Shown here in pieces: positions 55,429-64,000 of a stretch of 64,000 nucleotides of DNA; within the stretch, counting starts at the first letter, position 1, and each line of letters opens with the position of its first letter. The notes beneath the pieces were generated by a model. It saw only the letters and a list, made by a program, of their open reading frames with translations, did not search any database and was not told the origin of the DNA. This DNA is from Archivesica marissinica (Eukaryota > Mollusca > Bivalvia > Venerida > Vesicomyidae). The stretch covers positions 18,118,294 through 18,182,293 of the forward strand of contig CM026400.1 in NCBI GenBank assembly GCA_014843695.1. Reading direction: 5' to 3'. A program made the translations under genes and the position numbers.

Positions 55429-55534
55429 AGGCGGCCAGCGAAGTTTCAACTCCCGTTGATTTCTATTGTAAACTATGCACGCTAGTACCAGAATCTCGAA
55501 AGCAAAGTACGTAGGACAGCCACATGTATTCAAC

Positions 55535-58240
55535 AGCCATATGATACCTCTGGTTTATAACGGGTGTATGTATCCAATGGAACAGCCATAGGATACATCT
55601 GGTTTATAACGGGTATATGTATCCAATGGAACAGCCATAGGAGACATCTGGTTTATAACGGATATATGTATCCAATGGAACAGCTATAGGATACATCTGG
55701 TTTATAACGGGTGTATGTATCCAATGGAACATCAATGGAACAGCCATAGGATACATCTGGTTTATAACGGATATATGTATCCAATGGAACAGCTATAGGA
55801 TACATCTGGTTTATAACGGATATATGTATCCAATGGAACAGCTATAGGATACATCTGGTTTATAACGGGTGTATGTATCCAATGGAACATCAATGGAACA
55901 GCCATAGGATACATCTGGTTTATAACGGGTATATGTATCCAATGGAACATCAATGGAACAGCTATAGGATACATCTGGTTTATAACGGGTGTACGTATCC
56001 AATGGAACAGCCATATGATACCTCTGGTTCATAACGGGTATATGTATCCAATGGAACATCAATGGAACAGCCATAGGATACATCTGGTTTATAACGGGTA
56101 TATGTATCCAATGGAACAGCCATAGGATACCTCTGGTTTATAACGGGTATATGTATCCAATGGAACAGCCAAGGATACATCTGGTTTATAACGGGTATAT
56201 GTATCCAATGGAACAGCCATAGGATACCTCTGGTTTATAACGGGTGTATGTATCCAATGGAACATCAATGGAACAGCGGGTTTGTTTGGGCATAGGATAC
56301 ATCTGGTTTATAACGGATATATGTATCCAATGGAACAGCTATAGGATACATCTGGTTTATAACGGATATATGTATCCAATGGAACAGCTATAGGATACAT
56401 CTGGTTTATAACGGGTGTATGTATCCAATGGAACATCAATGGAACAGCCATAGGATACATCTGGTTTATAACGGATATATGTATCCAATGGAACAGCTAT
56501 AGGATACATCTGGTTTATAACGGATATATGTATCCAATGGAACAGCTATAGGATACATCTGGTTTATAACGGGTGTATGTATCCAATGGAACATCAATGG
56601 AACAGCCATAGGATACATCTGGTTTATAACGGATATATGTATCCAATGGAACAGCTATAGGATACATCTGGTTTATAACGGATATATGTATCCAATGGAA
56701 CAGCTATAGGATACATCTGGTTTATAACGGGTGTATGTATCCAATGGAACATCAATGGAACAGCCATAGGATACATCTGGTTTATAACGGGTGTATGTAT
56801 CCAATGGAACATCAATGGAACAGCCATAGTATACATCTGGTTTATAACTGGTGTATGTATCCAATGGAACAGCCATAGGATACCTCTGGTTTATAAAGGG
56901 TATATGTATCCAATGGAACATCAATGGAACAGCCATAGGATACATCTGGTTTATAACGGGTATATGTATCCAATGGAACAGCCATAGGATACTTCTGGTT
57001 TATAACGGGTATATGTATCCAATGGAACAGCCATAGTATACATCTGGTTTATAACGGGTATATGTATCCAATGGAACAGCTATAGGATACATCTGGTTTA
57101 TAACGGGTGTATGTATCCCATGGAACAGCCATATGATACCTCTGGTTTATAACGGGTATATGTATCCAATGGAACAGCCATAGGATACATCTGGTTTATT
57201 TACGGGTGTATGTATCCAATGTCACATCAATGGAACAACCATAGGATACCTCTGGTCTATAACGGATATATGTATCCAATGTCACATCAATGGAACAGCC
57301 ATAGGATACCTCTGGTCTATAACGGGTATATGTATCCAATGTCACATCAATGGATCAGCTATAGGATACATCTCGTTTATAACGGGTATATGTATCCAAT
57401 GGAACAGCCATAGGATACTTCTGGTTTATAGCGGGTGTATGTATCCAATGGAACAGCCATAGGATACCTCTGGTTTATGAAGGGTATATGTATCCAATGG
57501 AACAGCTATAGGATACCTCTGGTTTATAACGGGTGTATGTATCCAATGGAACAGCTATATGATACATCTGGTTTATAACGGGTGTATGTATCCAATGGAA
57601 CATCAATGGAACAGCCATAGGATACATCTGGTTTATAACGGGTGTATGTATCCAATGGAACAGCCATAGGATACCTATGGTTTATAACGGGTCTATGTAT
57701 CCAATGTCACATCAATGGAACAGCCATAGAAAACCTCTGCTTTTATAACGGGTATATATATCCAATGGAACAGCCATAGGATACCTTTGGTTTATAACGG
57801 GTATATGTATCCAATGGAACAGCCATAGGATACCTTTGGTTTATAACGGGTATATGTATTCAGTGGAACAGCCATAGGATACATCTGGTTTATAACGGGT
57901 CTATGCATTCAATGGAACAGCCATATATACATCTGGTTTATAACGGGTCTACCCATTCAATGGAACAGCCATAGAGACATCTGGTTTATAACGGGTATAT
58001 GTATTTAATGGACCAGCCATATAGGCATCTGGTTTATAACGGGTCTACCCATTCAATGGAACAGCCATAGATACATCTGGTTTATAACGGGTATATGTAT
58101 TTAATGGAACAGCCATAGGATACATCTGGTTTATAACGGGTATATGTATTCAATGGAACAGCCATAGGATACATCTGGTTTATAACGGGTATATGTATTT
58201 AATGGAACAACCATAGGAGACCTCTGGTTTTATAACGAAT
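55535..58240. repeat. 49/60-bp tandem array, about 52 units
   Basis: The 49-bp unit is GGATACATCTGGTTTATAAC, GGGTATATGTATCCAATGG, AACAGCCATA. The 60-bp form has an extra 11 bp (ACATCAATGGA). A 49+49+60 (158-bp) higher-order unit with GGATATATG and CAGCTATA markers repeats about three times at 56290-56760 and also occurs near 55700-55900. A unique GGGTTTGTTTGGGCAT insertion lies at 56278. Units after about 57700 are more diverged (GGTCTACCCATTCAATGG). Confidence 0.95.
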
Positions 58241-58954
58241 GCAATTACAAAATAACAACCGTATTGCTACATTAGCAGGACTTTAAAAATGCAAGTTGAA
58301 CCTTTATTATGCTACTCACAACTAAAGTCAACCGCCACTGGACTGGACTATGTTATTTTTCCATTCGAATAGTGAATCTAATATCTTTGACTAAATAGCA
58401 TAGTTCCTGATAAGACCATTCCTTCCAATGTATTCAGCATTTTAACTGTTAACATGTGTCTCTCGAATGAAAGTCATCGCCCTTGTTATCTCATTCCATG
58501 CTGCAATCCATCGTCATGATGACAATTGTAAGTGATTGCCAAATAATGCAACCACCATTGTTGATATACTTGAATGTGTGATTCGTATACTGTATAGATA
58601 TCACGCCTTCGAATATGTTGGCTCTATGCTGTTTGCAAAAGAACTGTAATATCGTCATATCGTCGGTGTACAATGAAAACAGAGCCCTTTTATTTGTAGA
58701 ATGTATCAATCTAGTCATTACATAAATTCAACTATTCATCACAACAATTTTCTCCCACTTCCTCAATATGTAATTCAGCAAGTGATGATTTCAACAACCA
58801 ACGCATCGACATGCTCCATGCGCCATACTAATCATGTGTTCGACATGCGCAACGTTTGCTCTCACAGTTTGCTTTGCATTTACAACACATATATAAATAC
58901 AGACTTTCAAGAGCAGGGGGAGACTCGTTTTCACTAGCATACACATTCTACTAG
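58241..58954. other. Intronic or intergenic, nothing recognised
   Basis: No supported gene or repeat. Confidence 0.5.
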
Positions 58955-60290
58955 TCTAGTTAAATTATATTCTATTGCTCCATTCATTTTTAGAAAGAAA
59001 GGCAAACTGGTCGGGCCACAAGTTATAGCAACGTTAGTTACGGCCATTCCCGACAACATACTTAATAACAACTTCCCAACGCCAATCGTCTGGGCGAAGA
59101 TCTTCCGATCGTATCCAGACTTGTATTTGGTAAACAAAACACAAACTATGAAATTTCACAGCAGCAGACGTGGATGGTTAACCTTTGTCGAAATCTTCTT
59201 ATACATGGCTGTATCAATAACATGAAATACTGCTGACTCGCCAAATTTCCCAACATCATTGTGTGCATAACTTTCAATGAAGTGTATGGCTTCTTTTCCA
59301 ATGCCATATAATCGCTATGCTGTGCTACAACCTGTCGTGGCATGAAGGAAAATAATAAAACCACATATTTCTCTCGACAGAGCATTTTGGGTCATTTGAA
59401 TATCCCATATCGTGTTTCTCTTTACCGCAGTTTACCTCGAGTCTGATCTGAAGAACAGTTTATTTTTCGAATATACCCCACATGGTAACATAAGAGAAGT
59501 AGTAAGTATGTGTCTTCAACAATAATGAACGTTTTTCTGGTTGCTGCAAGCTGAAGTACCACATTGACAATAAGTGTATCTGCATCACTGGATTCCGATT
59601 GACGTCAGGAATTCTCCTAGAAGTGTAATACAGTTTTTCATACATCATTCTTTGATTTGAAAGGTATCTTGTATGCAAATTTAACTTCAGTTCAAACTAC
59701 TCCATTTCTTCACCTGTAATTGGTACATTTTTTGGTAGATGGTTCGTGGAAGCTTCCAAATGGATATCTGTGCTATTACTGGCAAATATCACAAACTGTT
59801 TTATTCTTTTGCGAGGGAATCTTTTGTAGCAAGGAACATCCATCTACCACATAACATGTGTGTGCATCAGATTGTTCTTGCAGTCTCCAAGTACCCAACT
59901 AGCGTCTGCTAGACTTGTCTCCGGGGTACTCGAGGTAGTCCATTATGTTTAAGCAAAGCTGATGGAAGACTACAGAGCTCATACCTAAATATTGTTGAAA
60001 TATCTTCAGCATCTGCTTTTAATCTCTGAAAGAGTAGTTGAGAATAATTGTCTACTGTTTCACCTGTCAACATAAGTGTTTTTGTTTTGTCATTTAGCAT
60101 TAGACTAGACCTTATAAATGTGTATTCCTCTGAAGAGTTCCCAACCATATCTTTCACTATTGCTTCTCCAATTGCCCTTGCATTGTCTATATTTACTTTG
60201 TCACCCACAGTAACTCCTGTTTCATATTTCTCAACGCAGCATCTGTCTCATCAAAAGGAGAAGAAATATCAACACTTCTCTAGTGTCTTT
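58955..60290 (-). pseudogene. Degenerate copy of a multi-copy invertebrate ORF family with acidic nuclease-like motifs
   Basis: On the minus strand several frames together follow one protein: SPFDETDAALRNM (about 60265), a 99-codon frame with NIDNARAIGEAIVKDMVGN, FQRLKADAEDISTIFRYELC and PSALLKHNGLPRVP (60208-59909), then VVDGCSLLQKIPSQKNKTVC (about 59840), DADTLIVNV and EDTYLLLLCYHVGY (about 59580-59480), TIWDIQMTQNALSREICGFI and ATTGC (about 59400-59330), and YKSGYDRKIFAQTIGVGK (about 59120). From memory this order (FELC-SxPxALF, DGGSLLxRIPW, DADxLIV, GEDTDLLVLL, TGCDT) occurs in many high-copy predicted proteins of molluscs and cnidarians, probably mobile. The DADxLIV and EDTDLL motifs recall FEN/PIN-type metal-binding acids, which is inference. 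At least six frameshifts or stops make it dead. It lies inside the putative host intron on the opposite strand. Confidence 0.6.
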
Positions 60291-60437
60291 TACTGTCTCG
60301 AGCAGATCAAGCTTTACCAACGTCCTTGTGATGCCTACTGTTTTTATTCTCTGTTTTAGAGACGTGCAGCATAGCATTGTTCATTTCCACGTTAGTTGGC
60401 ATTGACATCAACCATAGTGATCAATGTGCCTGTATCC
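60291..60437. other. Nothing recognised
   Basis: Short unannotated stretch between the degenerate ORF and the 77-bp duplication. Confidence 0.4.
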
Positions 60438-60594
60438 GGTAATATATAAAGTAAAGATGTACACATTAAGTGTCCTATGTATATCTTGAGATTGACACCA
60501 CGTTGTCTCATATAGGTAATATTTAAAGTAAAGATGTACACATTAAGTGTCCTATGTATGTCTTGAGATTGACACCACGTTGTCTCATATAGGG
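60438..60594. repeat. 77-bp direct duplication
   Basis: GGTAATATATAAAGTAAAGA with TGTACACATTAAGTGTCC and GAGATTGACACCACGTTGTC occurs twice in tandem, with only a couple of differences. Confidence 0.9.
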
Positions 60595-60639
60595 AGCCGT
60601 ATATATGTTTTGCTTAGGTGGTATTAACATTCATGTGGC

Positions 60640-60840
60640 ACCACCTAATCGAGGAGATAATATCACATATTCAATACAATACGTGATATCACCTATTCAA
60701 ACTGACACATGCTAACTAGTAGGTTATATCACGTATCCAAATTGAATACGTGTTATTACTAATTTGATTAAATGATATCGCCATTTTATTTGCCGGATAG
60801 GTGATATCATGAAATCGAAATGGTGATATCAATATATGTT
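60640..60840. repeat. Cluster of a short TGATATCAC motif in both orientations
   Basis: About six degenerate copies of TGATATCACCTATTCAA or its inverse occur: ATATCACATATTCAA, GTGATATCACCTATTCAA, TATATCACGTATCCAA, GAATACGTGTTATTA, GATAGGTGATATCA and ATGGTGATATCAA. TGATATCA is itself palindromic. No spacing rule is obvious. Confidence 0.6.
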
Positions 60841-61859
60841 AATAAAAACAGTGCCCCATAATGGCGAAACAATTTATATACTTCTAATCTATTTTAGTTC
60901 GATTGTGGTGCATGCTATTAGCTTATTAAATTGACACTCGCATCGGCTACCTGGTACATGTATTACATAGTAGTAAGCAATGAGGACACATTTTCTTGCT
61001 GAATGAAATTTATTCAGGCCATGTTTGTACTACTATGTAAGTGCATACCGGTACACTGTTTCAACGGTGATTCTTATTGCAAAAACCACCCCTATATCAG
61101 GTTTGAGAAATAGGTAATACGTCACCAGCAAGTCATAGAAGTTGCCGATCAAAATTGTGTACCGTTATTGAAACTATTGTGACATCCAAAACACAAAGTC
61201 AGTTTAAGTCTTACTTCTAGTGACTCTGCAAATGGACAATATAAACACAGTGTCACCAAGAAACAAGTCTATATATTCCCAAGTAACATTTAAATATGAC
61301 TTAATAGCTATGGCTCCACATGGACTGCTCCAATATATAGGATTTCGCCGTCGGCGATAGATAACATCGTTGAAGAAGAAAATAACAGGTTTAAGTAGAA
61401 TAGACTGAATTGTGGAGTACGAATCAAGCTATCGACGATTGTGGAATGAAAACAAAATGTGTAAATGTGGCATATATACCGTAGTTTTCTGGGGGGGGGG
61501 GGGAAATCGGCAGCATATTTATTAATTCACAATGTTCATAGTGAATACAGATTATACTCGTGTACAAATAAGGTGATGATGAAATTCACATGGTTTAAAA
61601 ATGAATAGTTTGCATCTGGTTCAACATACCATAGTTTATAGCAAATGAAAGGTCAATTCAAATTGTAACAATTGTCGCGAAAACACATTACACTTAGCAA
61701 TTATTACATTTGTATATCTAGGACTGGTTAATGTTTTGCTTCTTGGATGTCTTTCACAGTAAAATAAAATAAACTACATTTCAAACTTACCCGCTTCTTA
61801 CTGAACAGCAATGCGGCCTTTCACGGGTCCACTTCCGTGTTTATTTTTAATATCGCGCG
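60841..61859. other. Nothing firm; contains a G13 run
   Basis: A homopolymer of 13 G lies at 61491-61503. No supported gene or repeat. ATCGCGCG at 61852-61859 is the left target duplication of the adjacent element. Confidence 0.5.
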
Positions 61860-62847
61860 CACAGGGATTCGGCACATTTGGGGGTACTAGTATATATATT
61901 TAAGTACAGGGATTCTACACTGTGGGATGTCAGATTTAGCATCGATCAGTAAAATGGCCCTATCTGAAACAATGTTGTACAAAGCTGTCCAAATATAACG
62001 CCAATCCCGAGTCTTTATATTGTTCTTCAAATAAAACACAACTTTAAGCTGCATGCATGTATACTTTGCAAACAATTGCCAAAGACATTGGCCATAGCAG
62101 GTCACATTTCCATACTAGGACACGGGTTCTGTCAGCAACAAAAAAATCTTCGACGGGAGAGTTTTAACTGTGAATAACATTATCAATAAAATGTGTTTCC
62201 ACTAACGTGTAGGTTTATTCGGCAAAAATGTACGTCAAAAAGAGATTTCGTAGCATTTTCAATTTGTTTTGAACATTTCTAAAGCGGCGCAATTCGTGTT
62301 GAAACGAGCGTTGAAACGAGCGTTCTGATTGGATTATTAGAGAATGTAACAAGATGTTTTTTCTATATGAAGAATAATCTTAATCCAATCAGAACGCTCG
62401 TTTCAACGCGAATTGCGCAGCTTTAGAAATTTTCAAAACAAATTGAAAATGCTACGAAATCTCTTTTTGACGTACATTTTTGCCGAATAAACCTTCACGT
62501 TAGTGGAAACACATTTTATTGATAATGTTATTCATAGTTAAAACTCTCCCGTCGAAGATTTTTTTTTGTTGCTGACAGAACCCGTGTCCTAGTATGGAAA
62601 TGTGACCTGCTATGGCCAATGTCTGTGGCAATTGTTTGCAAAGTATACATGCATGCAGCTTAAAGTTGTGTTTTATTTGAAGAACAATATAAAGACTCGG
62701 GATAGGCGTTATATTTAGACAGATTTGTACAAAATTGTTTCAGATAGGGCCATTTTACTGATCGATGCGAAATCTGACATCCCACAGAGTAGAATCCCTG
62801 TACTTAAATATATATACTAGTACCCCCAAACGTGCCGAATCCCTGTG
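61860..62847. mobile_element. 988-bp foldback DNA element with 8-bp target duplication (hAT-like)
   Basis: Left arm 61860-62337 and right arm about 62381-62847 are near-perfect inverted complements with about 43 bp between them. The termini are CACAGGGATTCGGCAC and its inverse. ATCGCGCG flanks both sides exactly (61852-61859 and 62848-62855). An 8-bp duplication plus a CAGGG-containing end is characteristic of hAT elements, so I assign it provisionally as a non-autonomous hAT-type foldback. Arms contain no coding sequence; the frame around MTCYGQCLWQLFAKYTCMQL is shared with the solo arm at 50.2 kb only because the DNA is repeated. Confidence 0.9.
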
Positions 62848-62855
62848 ATCGCGCG

Positions 62856-63132
62856 TGCAAACTTACTGGGAGATTGATGAGTATTCGGTATGGTGGGCTT
62901 TGTTTGCCGTCTTTGAAATTTAAGATTTTGCAATAATTCACTCCAACTTTTGTCCATTTTAGCTCCATCTGTAGAGTGCAACTTTTTTGTATGACTAATG
63001 TGCATATGAGCTTTCGTTCAGTATGAAAATATCAGCTTTTGCAATTAGTTTAAGCCTAATATCTATATTGACAGGAGTAATTGTACTTACATATATATAG
63101 CACACAACCCTTTGTTTACGAGGTAAATACCA
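62856..63132. other. Nothing recognised
   Basis: Short AT-rich stretch after the foldback element, with no supported feature. Confidence 0.5.
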
Positions 63133-63280
63133 TATTTGTGGAAGTCGTGATAGCGCAGTCGTAGCAAGTCCAAGCGTTCGAGCCCAGTAGCCGTTACGAT
63201 TGTGTCCTAGCCTCTTCTCTCCCTCCCTCTGGCGATGAATTCCATCAGAAATGAGATGAGTGATTAATATCAGTTTAGAC
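63133..63280 (+). repeat. SINE-A, internally deleted
   Basis: GTCGTGATAGCGCAGTCGTA, GTTCGAGCCCAGTAGCCG, TTACGATTGTGTCCTAGCC (the AGGCAAGGC block is deleted), then GGCGATGAATTCCATCAG and GAGTGATTAATATCAG. Confidence 0.8.
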
Positions 63281-63285
63281 GTTAT

Positions 63286-63425
63286 TTATTGTACAACGAT
63301 TGCGAAACAAACTTTAATAACTTATATTAATCACTCTCGTTGGGGTAGATGAGAGCGTAAATGTGGTCATACGTGTGTGTGTGGGGTGGAGTACCCGGAG
63401 AAAACCCACCTGTCCGATCTGGCGA
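63286..63425 (-). repeat. SINE-C body and tail, head missing
   Basis: On the + strand: GATTGCGAAACAAACTTTAA, ATTAATCACTCTCGTTGG, AATGTGGTCATACGTGTG, GGAGTACCCGGAGAAAACCC and GTCCGATCTGGCGA. It switches at GGCGA into a + strand SINE-A tail. Confidence 0.8.
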
Positions 63426-63471
63426 ACTTGTTTCGCAATCGAGCTTAAATAAATTTGTATAAACTAAATAC
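63426..63471 (+). repeat. SINE-A tail fragment
   Basis: ACTTGTTTCGCAATCGAGC and AAATAAATTTGTATAAACT. It ends 46 bp before the proposed splice acceptor. Confidence 0.75.
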
Positions 63472-63517
63472 CATGTCCTTTATAACAGGGAAGTTCCACA
63501 TATGCATTATATTACAG

Positions 63518-63746
63518 ATAGAGTCGTCCTTTCTGTTGCTGCATGGCAAGTGTCCACATATCAACATAACCAATATGTATTTACGGCAGACTTGGCTATA
63601 GATGGTAACCGTGATAACGATGATGTTATTAGTGGATACGCCCTTGCATGTGCACACACCAACACCGAGCTTAACGCCGCCTGGGCCACGGAACTGGAAC
63701 GGGCAACTGAGGTGGCAGTTATTGTCATATACTTTAGAAATCTAAT
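63518..63746 (+). CDS. Candidate second exon: fucolectin/F5-8C-like lectin domain, N-terminal half
   Basis: After ATTACAG (63511-63517) the exon begins AT; with the single G left by the upstream exon it completes GAT. It reads DRVVLSVAAWQVSTYQHNQY, then FTADLAIDGN, SGYALACAHT, NAAWATELERATEVAVIVIY and FRN. The order STY...DxAxDGN...CAHT...W..xL..A..V..VxIYFRN is that of fucolectin-type (FTP/F5-8C) domains, extracellular fucose- or glycan-binding modules. The aligned W-W of the family is reduced to a single Trp. The most likely donor is AAT-GTATCT (exon end 63746, phase 2); a second GT at 63759 is possible. The C-terminal half must lie beyond the window, interrupted by the SINE-C at 63782. The + strand and phase match to 53368-53677 support one gene encoding signal peptide, PAN and lectin domains. 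Confidence 0.65.
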
Positions 63747-63781
63747 GTATCTCAGTACGTATGCATTTTTTGTATAATCTT

Positions 63782-64000
63782 TATTTTTACAACGATTGCG
63801 AAACAATCTGTAACAACTTATATTATCACGCGGATGAAAATGTATTCATGGTCATTCGTGTGGGAGGAAGCCAGAGTACCCGGCGAAAACTCACCTGTCT
63901 GATCTCGCGATCACCGTACCATCTCACATACGTCCATGTCCGAGGATTGAACCCGGGTTACATTGGTGAGAAGCGAGAGTGCTAACCACTGCGCTAACGA
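63782..64000 (-). repeat. SINE-C, runs to the window edge
   Basis: On the minus strand: TTAGCGCAGTGGTTAGCAC, TCTCGCTTCTCACCAATG, AACCCGGGTTCAATCCTCGG, GAGATGGTACGGTGATCGCG, GTTTTCGCCGGGTACTCTGG, ACACGAATGACCATGAATAC and the GTTACAGATTGTTTCGCAAT tail. Confidence 0.85.

Noticed and set aside
54090..55429. 274- and 295-codon frames (VKSCYIT and YYGKVLL repeats) as a Cys-rich protein
   Set aside because: Three-base-multiple tandem repeat; two overlapping frames are open at once, and there is no flanking coding sequence.
61887..62105. Conserved small protein shared by 50.3 kb and 61.9 kb frames
   Set aside because: Both lie in arms of the same foldback element, so similarity is due to DNA duplication.

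Overview
This is a window of animal nuclear DNA, AT-rich, with very little protein-coding sequence and a very high load of tandem arrays and transposable-element fragments. The tRNA-headed SINEs (several carrying a CCTTAGGCAAGGC-type block after the head), the DD34E Tc1 elements, a HARBI1-like nuclease remnant, and a secreted PAN plus fucolectin-like exon pair all fit a mollusc, probably a bivalve or gastropod. That placement is inference from sequence character only. There is one assembly gap (17136-18135, 1000 N).

The only candidate host gene is on the + strand. An exon at 53368-53677 encodes a signal-peptide-like start and a PAN/Apple-type Cys pattern. An exon at 63518-63746 encodes the N-terminal half of a fucolectin/F5-8C-like domain. 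Donor GTATGT and acceptor ATTACAG would join them in phase 1 across a 9.84-kb intron filled with SINEs, two large minisatellites and a foldback element. The first exon has an in-frame TGA at codon 40, so the locus is either a pseudogene or carries a polymorphic or erroneous stop. The gene would continue beyond the right edge.

Layout. 1-9.7 kb: 60-bp and 75-bp arrays, SINE pieces, a LINE reverse-transcriptase tail, a MITE and a triplicated E-box unit. 9.7-21.6 kb: a 7-kb 36/45-bp minisatellite, the gap, then a 3.4-kb tract made almost only of G and T. 21.6-31 kb: a Tc1 element with intact inverted repeats, a HARBI1-like pseudogene, and a foldback element with arms of about 300 bp. 31-39 kb: two related Tc1 copies in opposite orientation around a 3-kb 28-bp satellite. 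39-53 kb: many SINEs and short arrays. 53-64 kb: the candidate gene, with 21-bp and 49/60-bp arrays, a degenerate mobile-type ORF and a 988-bp foldback element with an 8-bp target duplication.

Labels used here are local. SINE-A: tRNA-like head, CCTTAGGCAAGGC block, tail ending in the 'cttgtttcgcaatcgagc' motif. SINE-B: Thr(GGT)-like head, tail 'cgataaataaac'. SINE-C: head with GCGCAGTGGTTAGCG, same tail as SINE-A. SINE-D: head TGGTCCAGTGGTAGAG. SINE-E: head with a long variable arm (Ser/Leu-type). SINE-F: Thr(AGT)-like head. Element G and family H are unnamed dispersed repeats. Tandem arrays make up roughly a third of the known bases, and most open frames in the window are by-products of those arrays.
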